This document shows positions 17,134 through 26,060 of a stretch of 34,528 nucleotides of DNA, piece by piece (within the stretch, counting starts at the first letter, position 1; every line of letters begins with the position of its first letter). The notes below the pieces were generated by a model that searched no databases, was not told the origin of the DNA, and worked only from the letters and a program-made list of their open reading frames with translations. The translations under genes were made by a program, and so were the position numbers. Location of the stretch: NCBI GenBank assembly GCA_937995755.1, contig CALKJD010000151.1, positions 1 to 34,528 of the forward strand, written 5' to 3'. Origin of the DNA: an uncultured Saprospiraceae bacterium. GTDB lineage: Bacteria; Bacteroidota; Bacteroidia; Chitinophagales; Saprospiraceae.

Positions 17134-20100
17134 ATGAAACAACGACTATGGCTGGCTATCCTATACTTAATACCAATAGGATTAATAGCACAAACAGGTA
17201 CTATAACAGGCACTCTCTCAGATGCTAGCACCAACGAAGGATTAGCTTTTGCTAACGTTTTTAACTTAACGACCACATCAGGAACAGTTACTGACCTAGA
17301 TGGAAATTATGAAATCACTGCAACTGTAGGAGATATCATAGAAATGAGTTACGTAGGCTACGAATCTGCGAAAATGAATGTCACTGCCATCGGAAAAATG
17401 GATATGGCACTCAAAGCTGCATCCGCAACACTCAATGAAGTGGTAGTCATCGGATACGGATCTTCTACAAAAAAAGAAATAACTGGTGCCGTATCAGTCG
17501 TAAAGGCGGAAGAAATAGCGGCATTAAATCCTAATAGATTAGAACAAGCTCTTCAAGGGCAATCCGCAGGTGTACAGATAAGCTCTCAATCAGGATCTCC
17601 AGGTGGAGGATACAACATTCGTATCCGTGGTATATCAACTAACGGAGACAATAATCCACTAATATTAGTCGACGGTGTCCGGTATGCTGACTTGAGTGCA
17701 CTCGATCCATACAGTATCGAAAGTATCAATATATTAAAGGATGCCTCTGCAAGTATATATGGAGTACAAGCAGCAAATGGTGTAGTACTCATAACAACTA
17801 AAAAAGGAACCACAAGCGATAAGCCTGTGATAGACTTTCATGCTTATGTAGGAACTCAGTCTTCGGCTAGACGTATACCTGTACTCAATGCTACAGAATA
17901 TGCAATACTAACTAACGAAGCACATGCCAATGGTGGTCAAACTCCTCCATTCAGTGATATCTCTAATCTTGGAGAAGGTACAGATTGGCAAGATGAAGTA
18001 TTCCAAAAAGCTCCTATCAGAAACTATTACCTCAATGTACGTGGTGGTGGAGACAAAGCAAGATATGCTATTGGTGGATCATATTTTGATCAGCAAGGTA
18101 TCGTAGGTGGCGAAAAAGCAGGATTCAAAAGATATACTGGGAATATTAATCTTGATGTAGATCTTACAGAAAAATTAAAATTCAACTCTGTAGTAACTTA
18201 TGCTAAGCAAAACAGAAAAACCTTGAGCGAAAATGCAATAGGATCTGTATTATTCAATGCACTCAATATGCCGTCAACACTGACGCCATATGATGATAAT
18301 GGAGACTTCACTTTAGCAGAAGGCTTAGGTGCTGAAGTAATCAATCCTCTACAGCAAATAGCAAATACATATAACAATGTCGACGTAAATAGATTTAGTG
18401 GAACTGTAGGATTAAGTTACGATCTAGCTGAAGGTTTAACCTTCACTTCTAGTTTGCCATTTAATTTCTCTTTAGTAACTAATAAAGGATTTACTCCAAT
18501 TGAATTTTATGGTTCAGGAAAAGTATTCAATACCGTAGAAAGTTCGGTAAGTGAATCCACACAGACGTATTCATCTTGGGGATGGGACAACGTATTTAAT
18601 TACACACACACTCACGACGATGTTCATAAAGTAGATATAACTGCAGGACTATCCTTATACGAAGAAAATTTTCAGGGAGTATACGCTACAGGATTTGGAG
18701 TACCTAACAATTCATTTGAATTTGCAGCGGTATCTCAAGCCAATGAAATTAGACCTGGAGGTGCAAGTTCAGGAGTTGGTATATTCAGACTAGCTTCACA
18801 ATTTGCCAGAGTTCAATATGGCTACAACTATAAGTATCTTATTTCTGGAATTATAAGACGTGATGGCACTACGAGATTTGGGCCTAATAATAGATTCGGA
18901 GTATTTCCTTCTATATCACTTGGATGGGTGATGAGTGAAGAAGCATTTCTTGAAGATAATAGCATAATAGATTTTGCCAAACTAAGATTAAGTTATGGAC
19001 AAACTGGCAATGACAAAATTGGTGATTTCAGATATGTATCTGGACTTAATGGTGAAGCAGAATATGTCTTCAACGGCAACACATTAGTAACTGGACAAGC
19101 CATAGGCGCTTTAGATAACCCAGATATAACTTGGGAAAGAAATTCACAATTCAATATAGGATTAGATCTAAATTTATTTGGAGATGCTTTAACTGTGACT
19201 ACCGATTACTTTATCAAAGAAAGCAATGACTTATTACTTGCTATCCCTGTACCAGGACTTACAGGAGTAGCTGCACCTGGAAGTGGATTGCCAATCGCTA
19301 ATGCTGGTTCGATTAAAAATACAGGAGTAGAACTTGCCATCAACTATAGATATGATATATCAGAAGGCATCAATTTTAATATTGGTGTCAATGGATCTAA
19401 ACTTAAAAACGAAACAACCAGCCTTAATGATGGTGTCTCTTTCATACAAGGAGGAGGATTCTCAATAGGTCAACTACCACCAACTAGGTGGGAAGTAGGA
19501 CAGCCAATTGGTTATTTCTATGGCTTAGAGACTGATGGAATATTTCAAAATACAGCAGAAATAGAAACGCACATCGCACAACCTAATGCATTACCTGGAG
19601 ACCTCAGGTTTGTAGATCAAAATGGAGATGGCGAAATAGATTCTGATGATAGAACTTTTATTGGGAGTCCAATTCCAGAGTATATATTCGGAATGAGTCT
19701 AGGTGCACAGATTCATGGATTTGATTTTTCTGCGTTTGCCGATGCTCAAGTTGGTAGAGACTTAGTTCGTAATTACTCACGAAATTTGCCGCTCACCAAT
19801 AGAACTGCATATAGTATCGACAGATGGCATGGAGAAGGGACTAGCAACGATATACCAAGACTCACTACTGGAGCTACTGACAACAATCTATTTTCAGATT
19901 ATTATGTAGAAGATGGTTCATACTTACGTATCAAAACTATACAAGTTGGATATACTATCCCTAAGTATGGTGCTCAGAACATAGGGCTCGAAAAAGTAAG
20001 AATATATGGTTCAGTAAGCAATCCATTTACATTTACAAGATACCAAGGATACGATCCTAATATTTCATCTGGAAATCCTCTAGACTCTGGAATAGACATA

Positions 20101-20154
20101 GGTTACTATCCTCAAGCAAGAACATATATCGCTGGCATCAAAATAACACTATAG
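17134..20154 (+). CDS. susC: SusC-type TonB-dependent outer-membrane oligosaccharide transporter
   Basis: SusC proteins are 22-strand outer-membrane barrels. With a SusD lid they import oligosaccharides, powered by TonB. This 1006-residue protein has a signal peptide (MKQRLWLAILYLIPIGLIAQ) and a carboxypeptidase-D-regulatory-like domain (TGTITGTLSDASTNEGLAFA, about 21-100). The SusC hallmark VVIGYGSSTKKEITGAVS follows, then the plug (LILVDGVRY, then YGVQAANGVVLITTKKG near 210-228), and a barrel ending in the aromatic-rich segment YYPQARTYIAGIKITL. Its length is usual for the family. It is the first gene of a tight operon; susD starts 3 nt after its stop. The substrate is probably laminarin-derived beta-1,3-gluco-oligosaccharides, from the GH16 and GH3 neighbours (inference). 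The susC symbol is used in the family sense. Confidence 0.95.
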   Translation: MKQRLWLAILYLIPIGLIAQTGTITGTLSDASTNEGLAFANVFNLTTTSGTVTDLDGNYEITATVGDIIEMSYVGYESAKMNVTAIGKMDMALKAASATLNEVVVIGYGSSTKKEITGAVSVVKAEEIAALNPNRLEQALQGQSAGVQISSQSGSPGGGYNIRIRGISTNGDNNPLILVDGVRYADLSALDPYSIESINILKDASASIYGVQAANGVVLITTKKGTTSDKPVIDFHAYVGTQSSARRIPVLNATEYAILTNEAHANGGQTPPFSDISNLGEGTDWQDEVFQKAPIRNYYLNVRGGGDKARYAIGGSYFDQQGIVGGEKAGFKRYTGNINLDVDLTEKLKFNSVVTYAKQNRKTLSENAIGSVLFNALNMPSTLTPYDDNGDFTLAEGLGAEVINPLQQIANTYNNVDVNRFSGTVGLSYDLAEGLTFTSSLPFNFSLVTNKGFTPIEFYGSGKVFNTVESSVSESTQTYSSWGWDNVFNYTHTHDDVHKVDITAGLSLYEENFQGVYATGFGVPNNSFEFAAVSQANEIRPGGASSGVGIFRLASQFARVQYGYNYKYLISGIIRRDGTTRFGPNNRFGVFPSISLGWVMSEEAFLEDNSIIDFAKLRLSYGQTGNDKIGDFRYVSGLNGEAEYVFNGNTLVTGQAIGALDNPDITWERNSQFNIGLDLNLFGDALTVTTDYFIKESNDLLLAIPVPGLTGVAAPGSGLPIANAGSIKNTGVELAINYRYDISEGINFNIGVNGSKLKNETTSLNDGVSFIQGGGFSIGQLPPTRWEVGQPIGYFYGLETDGIFQNTAEIETHIAQPNALPGDLRFVDQNGDGEIDSDDRTFIGSPIPEYIFGMSLGAQIHGFDFSAFADAQVGRDLVRNYSRNLPLTNRTAYSIDRWHGEGTSNDIPRLTTGATDNNLFSDYYVEDGSYLRIKTIQVGYTIPKYGAQNIGLEKVRIYGSVSNPFTFTRYQGYDPNISSGNPLDSGIDIGYYPQARTYIAGIKITL

Positions 20155-20157
20155 AGT

Positions 20158-21630
20158 ATGAAGACTATAAATAATATAACAATATGGTTATTGGCAACCA
20201 TGGTAATAGTGGGCCAATCATGTAGTGGATTTCTAGACGTGGATCCACCCAATCAAATCAGTTCAGAAACCTTTTTTAATTCTGAAGACGATTATCAGCA
20301 AGCATTAATAGGCGCATACGATTTACTACAGTCTACTTATGTAAATGTATTGATGGGTGAATTTGCATCGGACAACACATTATGTGGTGGAGAAAACGCT
20401 AACGATGTTCCTGGATTCCAGGAGATAGACGATATGCGACATAGTCCTGTCAATTCCAATTTACAAGACCTTTGGAATTGGATGTATGCTGGCGTAAATA
20501 GATGTAATTACATTTTTGAATTTCAAAACAAAACTGATTTCGAAAATAAAGATCAAGTACTCGGACAAGCCGCTTTTCTTAGAGCCTATTATTTCTTTGA
20601 ATTGACCAAATGGTTTGGTGACATTCCAATGCCTGTAGATGTAAGAGTAAGTTTTGGATCTGTCCAAGATTATGGAAGAGAACCACAAGCTAATGTTTAT
20701 GCTCAGATAGAGTCTGACCTGCAGTATGCAGCAAGTGTGTTACCTACCACATGGGACCAACAAGGAAGAGTGACTCAAGGTGCCGCGCAATCCTTATTGG
20801 GTAAAGTACTCGTATATCAAGGTAAATATACTGAAGCGACTGTGGTACTAGATGAAGTGATAACATCCAATAATTATAACCTTTACGATGACTACGATGC
20901 GCTATTTACACAAGTCGCTGAGAACAGTATAGAGTCAGTCTTCGAAATACAATACTCTAACGAACAAGGTGCTGGATTTGGTTGTCTGCAATGTAGCGAG
21001 GGAAATGTAGCCGTAGGATTTTCTGGCATAAGAGGTTATAATGGACCAACTTATGCTAGCGGATTTAGTTTCAATATACCTGTTCAGGATTTAGTGGATC
21101 AGTTTACACCTGGAGACAAAAGGTTCAAGGCTACTATCTTAGACATAGAAGCCTACAAGGCAGATCAAGAATCGCAAGGAGAGCAAGTATCATACGGTGA
21201 AGGTTGGGAACATACAGGCTACTTTAACCACAAATATATTCCTAGGACTGGAGAAGCATTTCAAGATCCTAACTTGACTAACTCGACAAATTACAGAGCG
21301 ATCAGATTTAGTGATGTACTACTACTGGCAGCAGAAGCTCATAATGCTATAGGGAATGATCCTAAAGCTCAAGAGTATGTCAATCGTATAAGATCAAGGG
21401 CTGGATTAAGTGATCTCGTAACTACATCAGGATCTCTTGAGCAAGACATCCAACAAGAACGTAGACTCGAACTAGCAGGTGAAGGTCATAGATTTTTTGA
21501 TCTTGTACGTAGAGGTGAAGCTGCGACTAAAATACCTGGATTTATTGCAGGGACTCATGAGCTATTTCCAATACCTCTCGTAGAGATCGAAGTAGCAGGA
21601 AATATCTGGGCACAAAACCCTGGATACTAA
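20158..21630 (+). CDS. susD: SusD/RagB-family substrate-binding lipoprotein
   Basis: SusD proteins are surface lipoproteins that close over the SusC barrel and capture glycan. This 490-residue protein has a lipoprotein signal with lipobox GQSC (Cys22). The typical SusD opening follows (FLDVDPPNQISSETFFNSEDDYQQ), then TPR-like helices (AAFLRAYYFFELTKWFGDIP), and the C-terminal family motif RRLELAGEGHRFFDLVRRGE. Its start codon lies 3 nt after the susC stop, so the two are surely cotranscribed. The length is slightly short of the family mean but complete. The bound glycan is inferred as beta-1,3-glucan from the operon. The symbol is used in the family sense. Confidence 0.95.
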   Translation: MKTINNITIWLLATMVIVGQSCSGFLDVDPPNQISSETFFNSEDDYQQALIGAYDLLQSTYVNVLMGEFASDNTLCGGENANDVPGFQEIDDMRHSPVNSNLQDLWNWMYAGVNRCNYIFEFQNKTDFENKDQVLGQAAFLRAYYFFELTKWFGDIPMPVDVRVSFGSVQDYGREPQANVYAQIESDLQYAASVLPTTWDQQGRVTQGAAQSLLGKVLVYQGKYTEATVVLDEVITSNNYNLYDDYDALFTQVAENSIESVFEIQYSNEQGAGFGCLQCSEGNVAVGFSGIRGYNGPTYASGFSFNIPVQDLVDQFTPGDKRFKATILDIEAYKADQESQGEQVSYGEGWEHTGYFNHKYIPRTGEAFQDPNLTNSTNYRAIRFSDVLLLAAEAHNAIGNDPKAQEYVNRIRSRAGLSDLVTTSGSLEQDIQQERRLELAGEGHRFFDLVRRGEAATKIPGFIAGTHELFPIPLVEIEVAGNIWAQNPGY

Positions 21631-21673
21631 ATTACGATTAAGAAAAAACTATCATCGATAACATTTGAATCTA

Positions 21674-23257
21674 ATGGATAAAATGAAATATATAAAACAA
21701 ACCCTCGTCATATTACTCGCGATCACTACGATCATGGCATGTACCAAAGACGATACATTTGATGGTGTAAGTGTAACTCCCCCATCCAACTTACTGATGG
21801 CCATAGAGACTAATACCAATCAAATAGGTGATGTAAAAATCACTCCTACCGCAGAAGGAGCTGCCTACTTCAAAGTAAATTATGGAGATGGATCTGAAGT
21901 TGATAAAATTGACATCGGCCAATCTACTTCACATCAATATAATGAAGGTACATTTAATATTACAGGTACTGCATTTAATATAAATGGAGATTCGATTATA
22001 GCAACACAATCATTAGTTGTAGCATTTGATCCGCCTTTGGATTTGGTTGTGGACATTGCTATCGACCCTACCAATACAAACGTAATTACAGTAACACCTA
22101 CGGCTATAAATGCAATGATGTATGACATATATTTTGGTGATGTAGCAGACGAAGAACCTACCATAATCATGGATGGTGAATCAGCCAATCATAGTTATAC
22201 AGAGGATGGCAGTTATGAAGTACGAGTAGTCGCTAGATCAGGATCTGTTAATACTATAGAATATACTGAGACAGTATTGATCATTGTTCCATTAGTTCAG
22301 CTAAGCTTTCCAATTGATTTTGAAAGTGATGAAATAGAATATGGTCTCCTCTCATTTGGCAATGCTGACCTTTCAATAGTAGACAATCCAGATATGAATG
22401 GAAACGCTTCAAATAAAGTTGTGAAATTTTTCAAAGCTGACGGCGCAGAAGTATGGGCTGGTGGATTAGTAGAGTTACCTAATCCTATAGACTTTAGTAC
22501 AGAATCTAATATCACAATGGATGTATGGAGCCCTAAAGCAGGAGCTACTATCCTTATGAAAGTAGAAAACAGTAGTGACAACAATACTTTTCATGAAGTA
22601 ATGACGACTACATCAACAAGCAATGCGTGGGAAAATATAACTTTTGACTTCGGCGCTATAGATCAGGCTAATGAATACAGTAAGGTCGTCGTATTCATGG
22701 ACTTTGAGGTGCCTGGCGATGGCTCCGATTATTACTTTGACAATATTACGCTTGGTGAAGGCGTAGGAGGAAATACAGGGGGAAATGATGATGACAAGAT
22801 CGTAATGCCTATTGACTTCGAAGCAGATATAGAATATACATTTGATGACTTTGGAAATGCTACTACTATTGTAGCCGACAATCCTGATCCTAGTGGAGAA
22901 AATACATCTACAAAAGTAGGTCATTACAATAAGGCTTCTGGCTCTGAAGTATGGGCTGGATCATTCATTGATATCAGCGAAAATATTGACCTCAGTTTAG
23001 GCACTACTATTACAATGAAAACATGGTCCCCAAAAACTGAAATACAAGTACTTCTCAAATTCGAAAATAAAAGTGATGGAGACATATTTGTCGAAGTGCC
23101 AGCAGTCAACACTGTAGCTGATTCTTGGGAAACATTATCCTTTGACTTCAGTGCGTTGGATGCGAGCCAAGAATATGGAAGAGTTGTTATTTTCTTTGAT
23201 TTTGGAAACCCTGGCGATGGATCAGATTTCTATTTTGATGATATATCTCAACAATAA
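21674..23257 (+). CDS. PKD-domain surface glycan-binding lipoprotein with two WAG modules
   Basis: This sits in the SusE/SGBP position after susD. A TTG at 21665 extends the frame, but ATG at 21674 or, equally good, 21683 (MKYIKQTLVILLAITTIMAC) gives a clean lipoprotein signal with lipobox IMAC. Two PKD-type Ig folds follow (about 35-115 with NYGDGSEVDK, and 120-205 with IYFGDVADEE). Two WAG-type modules come next (about 210-365 and 374-527). They show PIDFESDEIEYG or PIDFEADIEYT, VWAG, WSPKAGA or WSPKTEI, W-x-FDF and YYFDNI or FYFDDI. There are no catalytic motifs. The second pair matches modules in the T9SS proteins at 10196 and 14542. Its role is probably to hold beta-glucan on the cell surface for the GH16 enzymes and SusCD; PKD lipoproteins in this position are common in laminarin loci of marine Bacteroidota. 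Ligand binding itself is inferred. Confidence 0.85.
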   Translation: MDKMKYIKQTLVILLAITTIMACTKDDTFDGVSVTPPSNLLMAIETNTNQIGDVKITPTAEGAAYFKVNYGDGSEVDKIDIGQSTSHQYNEGTFNITGTAFNINGDSIIATQSLVVAFDPPLDLVVDIAIDPTNTNVITVTPTAINAMMYDIYFGDVADEEPTIIMDGESANHSYTEDGSYEVRVVARSGSVNTIEYTETVLIIVPLVQLSFPIDFESDEIEYGLLSFGNADLSIVDNPDMNGNASNKVVKFFKADGAEVWAGGLVELPNPIDFSTESNITMDVWSPKAGATILMKVENSSDNNTFHEVMTTTSTSNAWENITFDFGAIDQANEYSKVVVFMDFEVPGDGSDYYFDNITLGEGVGGNTGGNDDDKIVMPIDFEADIEYTFDDFGNATTIVADNPDPSGENTSTKVGHYNKASGSEVWAGSFIDISENIDLSLGTTITMKTWSPKTEIQVLLKFENKSDGDIFVEVPAVNTVADSWETLSFDFSALDASQEYGRVVIFFDFGNPGDGSDFYFDDISQQ

Positions 23258-23261
23258 AACT

Positions 23262-23287
23262 ATTTGAATAATCAGATTATTTCAAAT
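23262..23287 (+). repeat. AT-rich intercistronic hairpin between the PKD protein and the GH16 gene
   Basis: ATTTGAATAATC (23262-23273) is nearly the reverse complement of GATTATTTCAAAT (23275-23287), with one bulged T and a tight loop. It starts 5 nt after the stop and ends 18 nt before the likely GH16 start. No U-run follows, so it is more likely an RNA processing or stability element than a terminator. Confidence 0.45.
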
Positions 23288-23305
23288 TTGCAATACAACA
23301 AAAGA

Positions 23306-24958
23306 ATGAAAACAATATATAAAATTCAAAGTATACTTTTAGCCATTTTACTATTTGGAATGATAGGATGTCAGGATGATATCAGTCAAGTTGGCGATCT
23401 AGAAGCACCAAAAAACTTAACTGTCTCAGCTGCTATTAGTCCAGATGGATCTGGAATGGTCAATTTCGATGCTAATGCTGATGGTGCCATCATCTATCAC
23501 TTTTTCTTAGGCTTAAGTGATACTGAAAATGCCGTAATTAGTGGCGACGGAAATCTACAAGCTATCTACCGTTCTTCGGGTGACTATACTGTAAAGGTAA
23601 TCGCATATGGACCTGGAGGCATTGCCACTAATACGACTACTGACATTACCGTAGATGTAATATACGAAGCGCCTACTGATCTAATTCAAATTCTTACTGG
23701 CGGTAGTAGTAGAGATTGGGAATGGGAAAAAGAAGTGCCTGCACACTTAGGTGTAGGACCGAACAACGGTGATGACGGATTACCACTGGGAGAACCAATT
23801 TGGTATACGTCTCAGCCATTTGAAAAAGAATCTGTAGGATGCCTTTATGAAGATATACTTACATTCTCTTTGGATGGCAATAATGTAAACTACCAACTAA
23901 AAAGTAATGCAGTAACCTACTTCAATGCAGGAGAAGTACAAAGCGCACTAGGCTCTGGGGATCCAAATGAAGATGCTTGTTATGACTTCCCTGAAATCGG
24001 TGAAGTGACCCTTGGTTTTTTCGCCGCCGAAACAGGTTTAGCAAACTCGACAGGCGTTGGATTTTTATTAGGGAATAATTCATTTATGAGCTACTATGTT
24101 GGTAGCAGTCAATACGAAATAATGGCATATACTGATGATGTCATTTACGTAAGAACTGTACAAGTAAATGACGATGGTCTTGAACTTGCTTGGTACCAAA
24201 GATTTAGAGCCACTGATGCCGTGACTACTAATCCAGAAATAGAATATGAATTAGTATGGGAAGATGAATTCTTATTCAATGGACCACCGAGTAGCTCTCG
24301 ATGGAGTTTTGATATTGGTACTGGAGAAAATGGCTGGGGAAATGGAGAGTCGCAATATTACACTGACAGATCTGACAATGTATTTATCGCAAATGGCATC
24401 CTTAATATCATAGCAAAAAGAGAAAACTTCTCAGGATCTCAATTTACGTCTACACGTATGAAGACTCAAGATAAGTTTGAATTTACATATGGAAAAGTAG
24501 AAATCAAAGCTAAGTTACCTAATGGAAAAGGTACATGGCCAGCTCTGTGGATGTTGGGAGCTAATTTTCCTGAAGTGGGTTGGCCTACGTGTGGCGAATT
24601 GGATATTATGGAGCATGTCGGCAACAACCAAAATGTAATACAATCAGCTATACACACACCTTCTAGTTTTGGAGACACCTTCAATAAAGGATCACTAACC
24701 GTACCAGGAGTATCTGAAGAGTTCCATGTATATGAAATGGAATGGACAGAAGATTTCGTAAGTTTTTCTGTAGACGGCAGTACGTATTACACATATCAAC
24801 CTGATGTACAAAATGGAGATACATGGCCATTTGACAGCGATCAGTTTCTGATTTTTAATGTAGCAATGGGAGGAGCACTCGGTGGCGAAATCGAAGCTGC
24901 CTTTACTGAATCAAGTATGCAAATCGATTATGTAAAGGTGTATCAAGAAGTAGAATAA
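23306..24958 (+). CDS. GH16 endo-beta-1,3-glucanase (laminarinase-type) lipoprotein with N-terminal accessory domains
   Basis: GH16 enzymes of this type cleave internal beta-1,3 (and mixed-linkage) glucan bonds with retention. The frame extends up to a TTG at 23264, but ATG at 23306 gives the lipoprotein signal MKTIYKIQSILLAILLFGMIGC (Cys22) and a 550-residue product. A PKD-like Ig fold (about 28-115) follows. Next is an uncharacterised region (about 122-300, starting DLIQILTGGSSRDWEWEKE) often seen before GH16 domains in this phylum. The GH16 domain spans about 313-550. The catalytic motif ELDIMEH gives nucleophile E431, D433 and acid/base E436. WGNGESQYYT and GTWPALWMLG are further family landmarks. 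Anchored at the surface, it would make oligosaccharides for SusCD. The next GH16 gene starts immediately after its stop. Beta-1,3-glucan is the best substrate guess; agarase or carrageenase subtypes fit less well. Confidence 0.92.
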   Translation: MKTIYKIQSILLAILLFGMIGCQDDISQVGDLEAPKNLTVSAAISPDGSGMVNFDANADGAIIYHFFLGLSDTENAVISGDGNLQAIYRSSGDYTVKVIAYGPGGIATNTTTDITVDVIYEAPTDLIQILTGGSSRDWEWEKEVPAHLGVGPNNGDDGLPLGEPIWYTSQPFEKESVGCLYEDILTFSLDGNNVNYQLKSNAVTYFNAGEVQSALGSGDPNEDACYDFPEIGEVTLGFFAAETGLANSTGVGFLLGNNSFMSYYVGSSQYEIMAYTDDVIYVRTVQVNDDGLELAWYQRFRATDAVTTNPEIEYELVWEDEFLFNGPPSSSRWSFDIGTGENGWGNGESQYYTDRSDNVFIANGILNIIAKRENFSGSQFTSTRMKTQDKFEFTYGKVEIKAKLPNGKGTWPALWMLGANFPEVGWPTCGELDIMEHVGNNQNVIQSAIHTPSSFGDTFNKGSLTVPGVSEEFHVYEMEWTEDFVSFSVDGSTYYTYQPDVQNGDTWPFDSDQFLIFNVAMGGALGGEIEAAFTESSMQIDYVKVYQEVE

Positions 24959-25801
24959 ATGAAAGTGAGCATACAAACCATATTTTTATTAGGTATCATT
25001 TTACTAATCACATCTTGCCATCGGACGCATAGCATCACAGCTGCTTCGTCATCTGCAACTAAAGAGATGAAATTGGTATGGTCTGATGAGTTTGAAGTAG
25101 ATGGACTTCCAGATCATACCAAGTGGGGTTATGACATTGGTGATGGTTGCCCACAGGTATGTGGCTGGGGCAATAATGAGCTACAGTACTACACTCACGC
25201 AGATCACCGCAACAGTCGAGTAGAGAATGGCAATCTAATCATAGAAGCGCATAAAAGCCCAATGCATGGTAAGGAATATACCTCCGCAAGATTAGTAACT
25301 AGAGCACAAGGAGACTGGAAGTATGGTAAAATATCAATCCGTGCAAAGCTACCTACAGGTCTTGGTACATGGCCAGCCATATGGATGCTTCCTAGTCATA
25401 ATCAATATGGTGGATGGCCTAAAAGTGGTGAGATAGATATCATGGAGCACGTAGGATATGAGAAGGATACGATCTATGGCACTGTGCATACATCATCTTT
25501 CAATCATATGCTCGGCACACAAGTAGATAAAGCAATCTACCAACCAGAAGCTGAATCAACATTCAAAACCTATAGCATAGAATGGAATGAAGAGCAAATT
25601 AAGTGGACTATAGATGATAAACACTACCATACGTTTGCTAATAAAAAGATGTCAGAAAAAGAATGGCCCTTTGATAAGAAGTTCTACTTGATACTCAATA
25701 TTGCTATTGGCGGCAATTGGGGTGGAAAGCTAGGTGTAGACACTAAAATATGGCCACAAAAAATGGAAGTAGACTGGGTAAGAGTATTTCAAGAAGTGTG
25801 A
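24959..25801 (+). CDS. Second GH16 endo-beta-1,3-glucanase lipoprotein, single-domain
   Basis: This 280-residue lipoprotein (signal MKVSIQTIFLLGIILLITSC, Cys20) contains only a GH16 catalytic domain. Its motif EIDIMEH gives E158, D160 and E163 as nucleophile, helper and acid/base. Landmarks include WGNNELQYYT, GTWPAIWMLP and the HTSSFNH segment. It is clearly related to the GH16 domain of the preceding gene but lacks the PKD and middle domains. Its ATG follows the previous TAA with no spacer, so translation is probably coupled. The two enzymes may differ in cut pattern or location; that is not readable from sequence. It is the last gene of the susC operon, closed by a strong terminator. Confidence 0.93.
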   Translation: MKVSIQTIFLLGIILLITSCHRTHSITAASSSATKEMKLVWSDEFEVDGLPDHTKWGYDIGDGCPQVCGWGNNELQYYTHADHRNSRVENGNLIIEAHKSPMHGKEYTSARLVTRAQGDWKYGKISIRAKLPTGLGTWPAIWMLPSHNQYGGWPKSGEIDIMEHVGYEKDTIYGTVHTSSFNHMLGTQVDKAIYQPEAESTFKTYSIEWNEEQIKWTIDDKHYHTFANKKMSEKEWPFDKKFYLILNIAIGGNWGGKLGVDTKIWPQKMEVDWVRVFQEV

Positions 25802-25873
25802 GAGATTCTTGATTGGCAATTGATTGAATATCCTAATTATAAAATTATTAAATGAGGTAATTCATCAGTTACA

Positions 25874-25910
25874 ACCTAGGTAAAAGTGATTTTATCTAGG
25901 TCCTTTTTTT
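25874..25910 (+). terminator. Intrinsic terminator of the susC-GH16 operon
   Basis: ACCTAGGTAAAA (25874-25885) pairs with TTTTATCTAGGT (25890-25901), 12 bp with one G-T wobble and a GTGA loop. CC and seven T follow. Confidence 0.92.
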
Positions 25911-26060
25911 AATGGACGTATTGCTTAAAACACATTCTAAGTTATGATTAGTCCTAAAGCTATTATTAAGAACAATATGCCTACTCTCAAAATAGAGATT
26001 ATAGATAAGAAATCATACTTTCACATACTTAATGTAAATAGTACACTAAATAGAATAGAG

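Noticed and set aside
25944..26060. 39-codon N-terminal extension of the GH3 gene
   Set aside because: It would bury the lipoprotein signal that starts at 26061 or 26067; the extension has no signal-like or conserved sequence.
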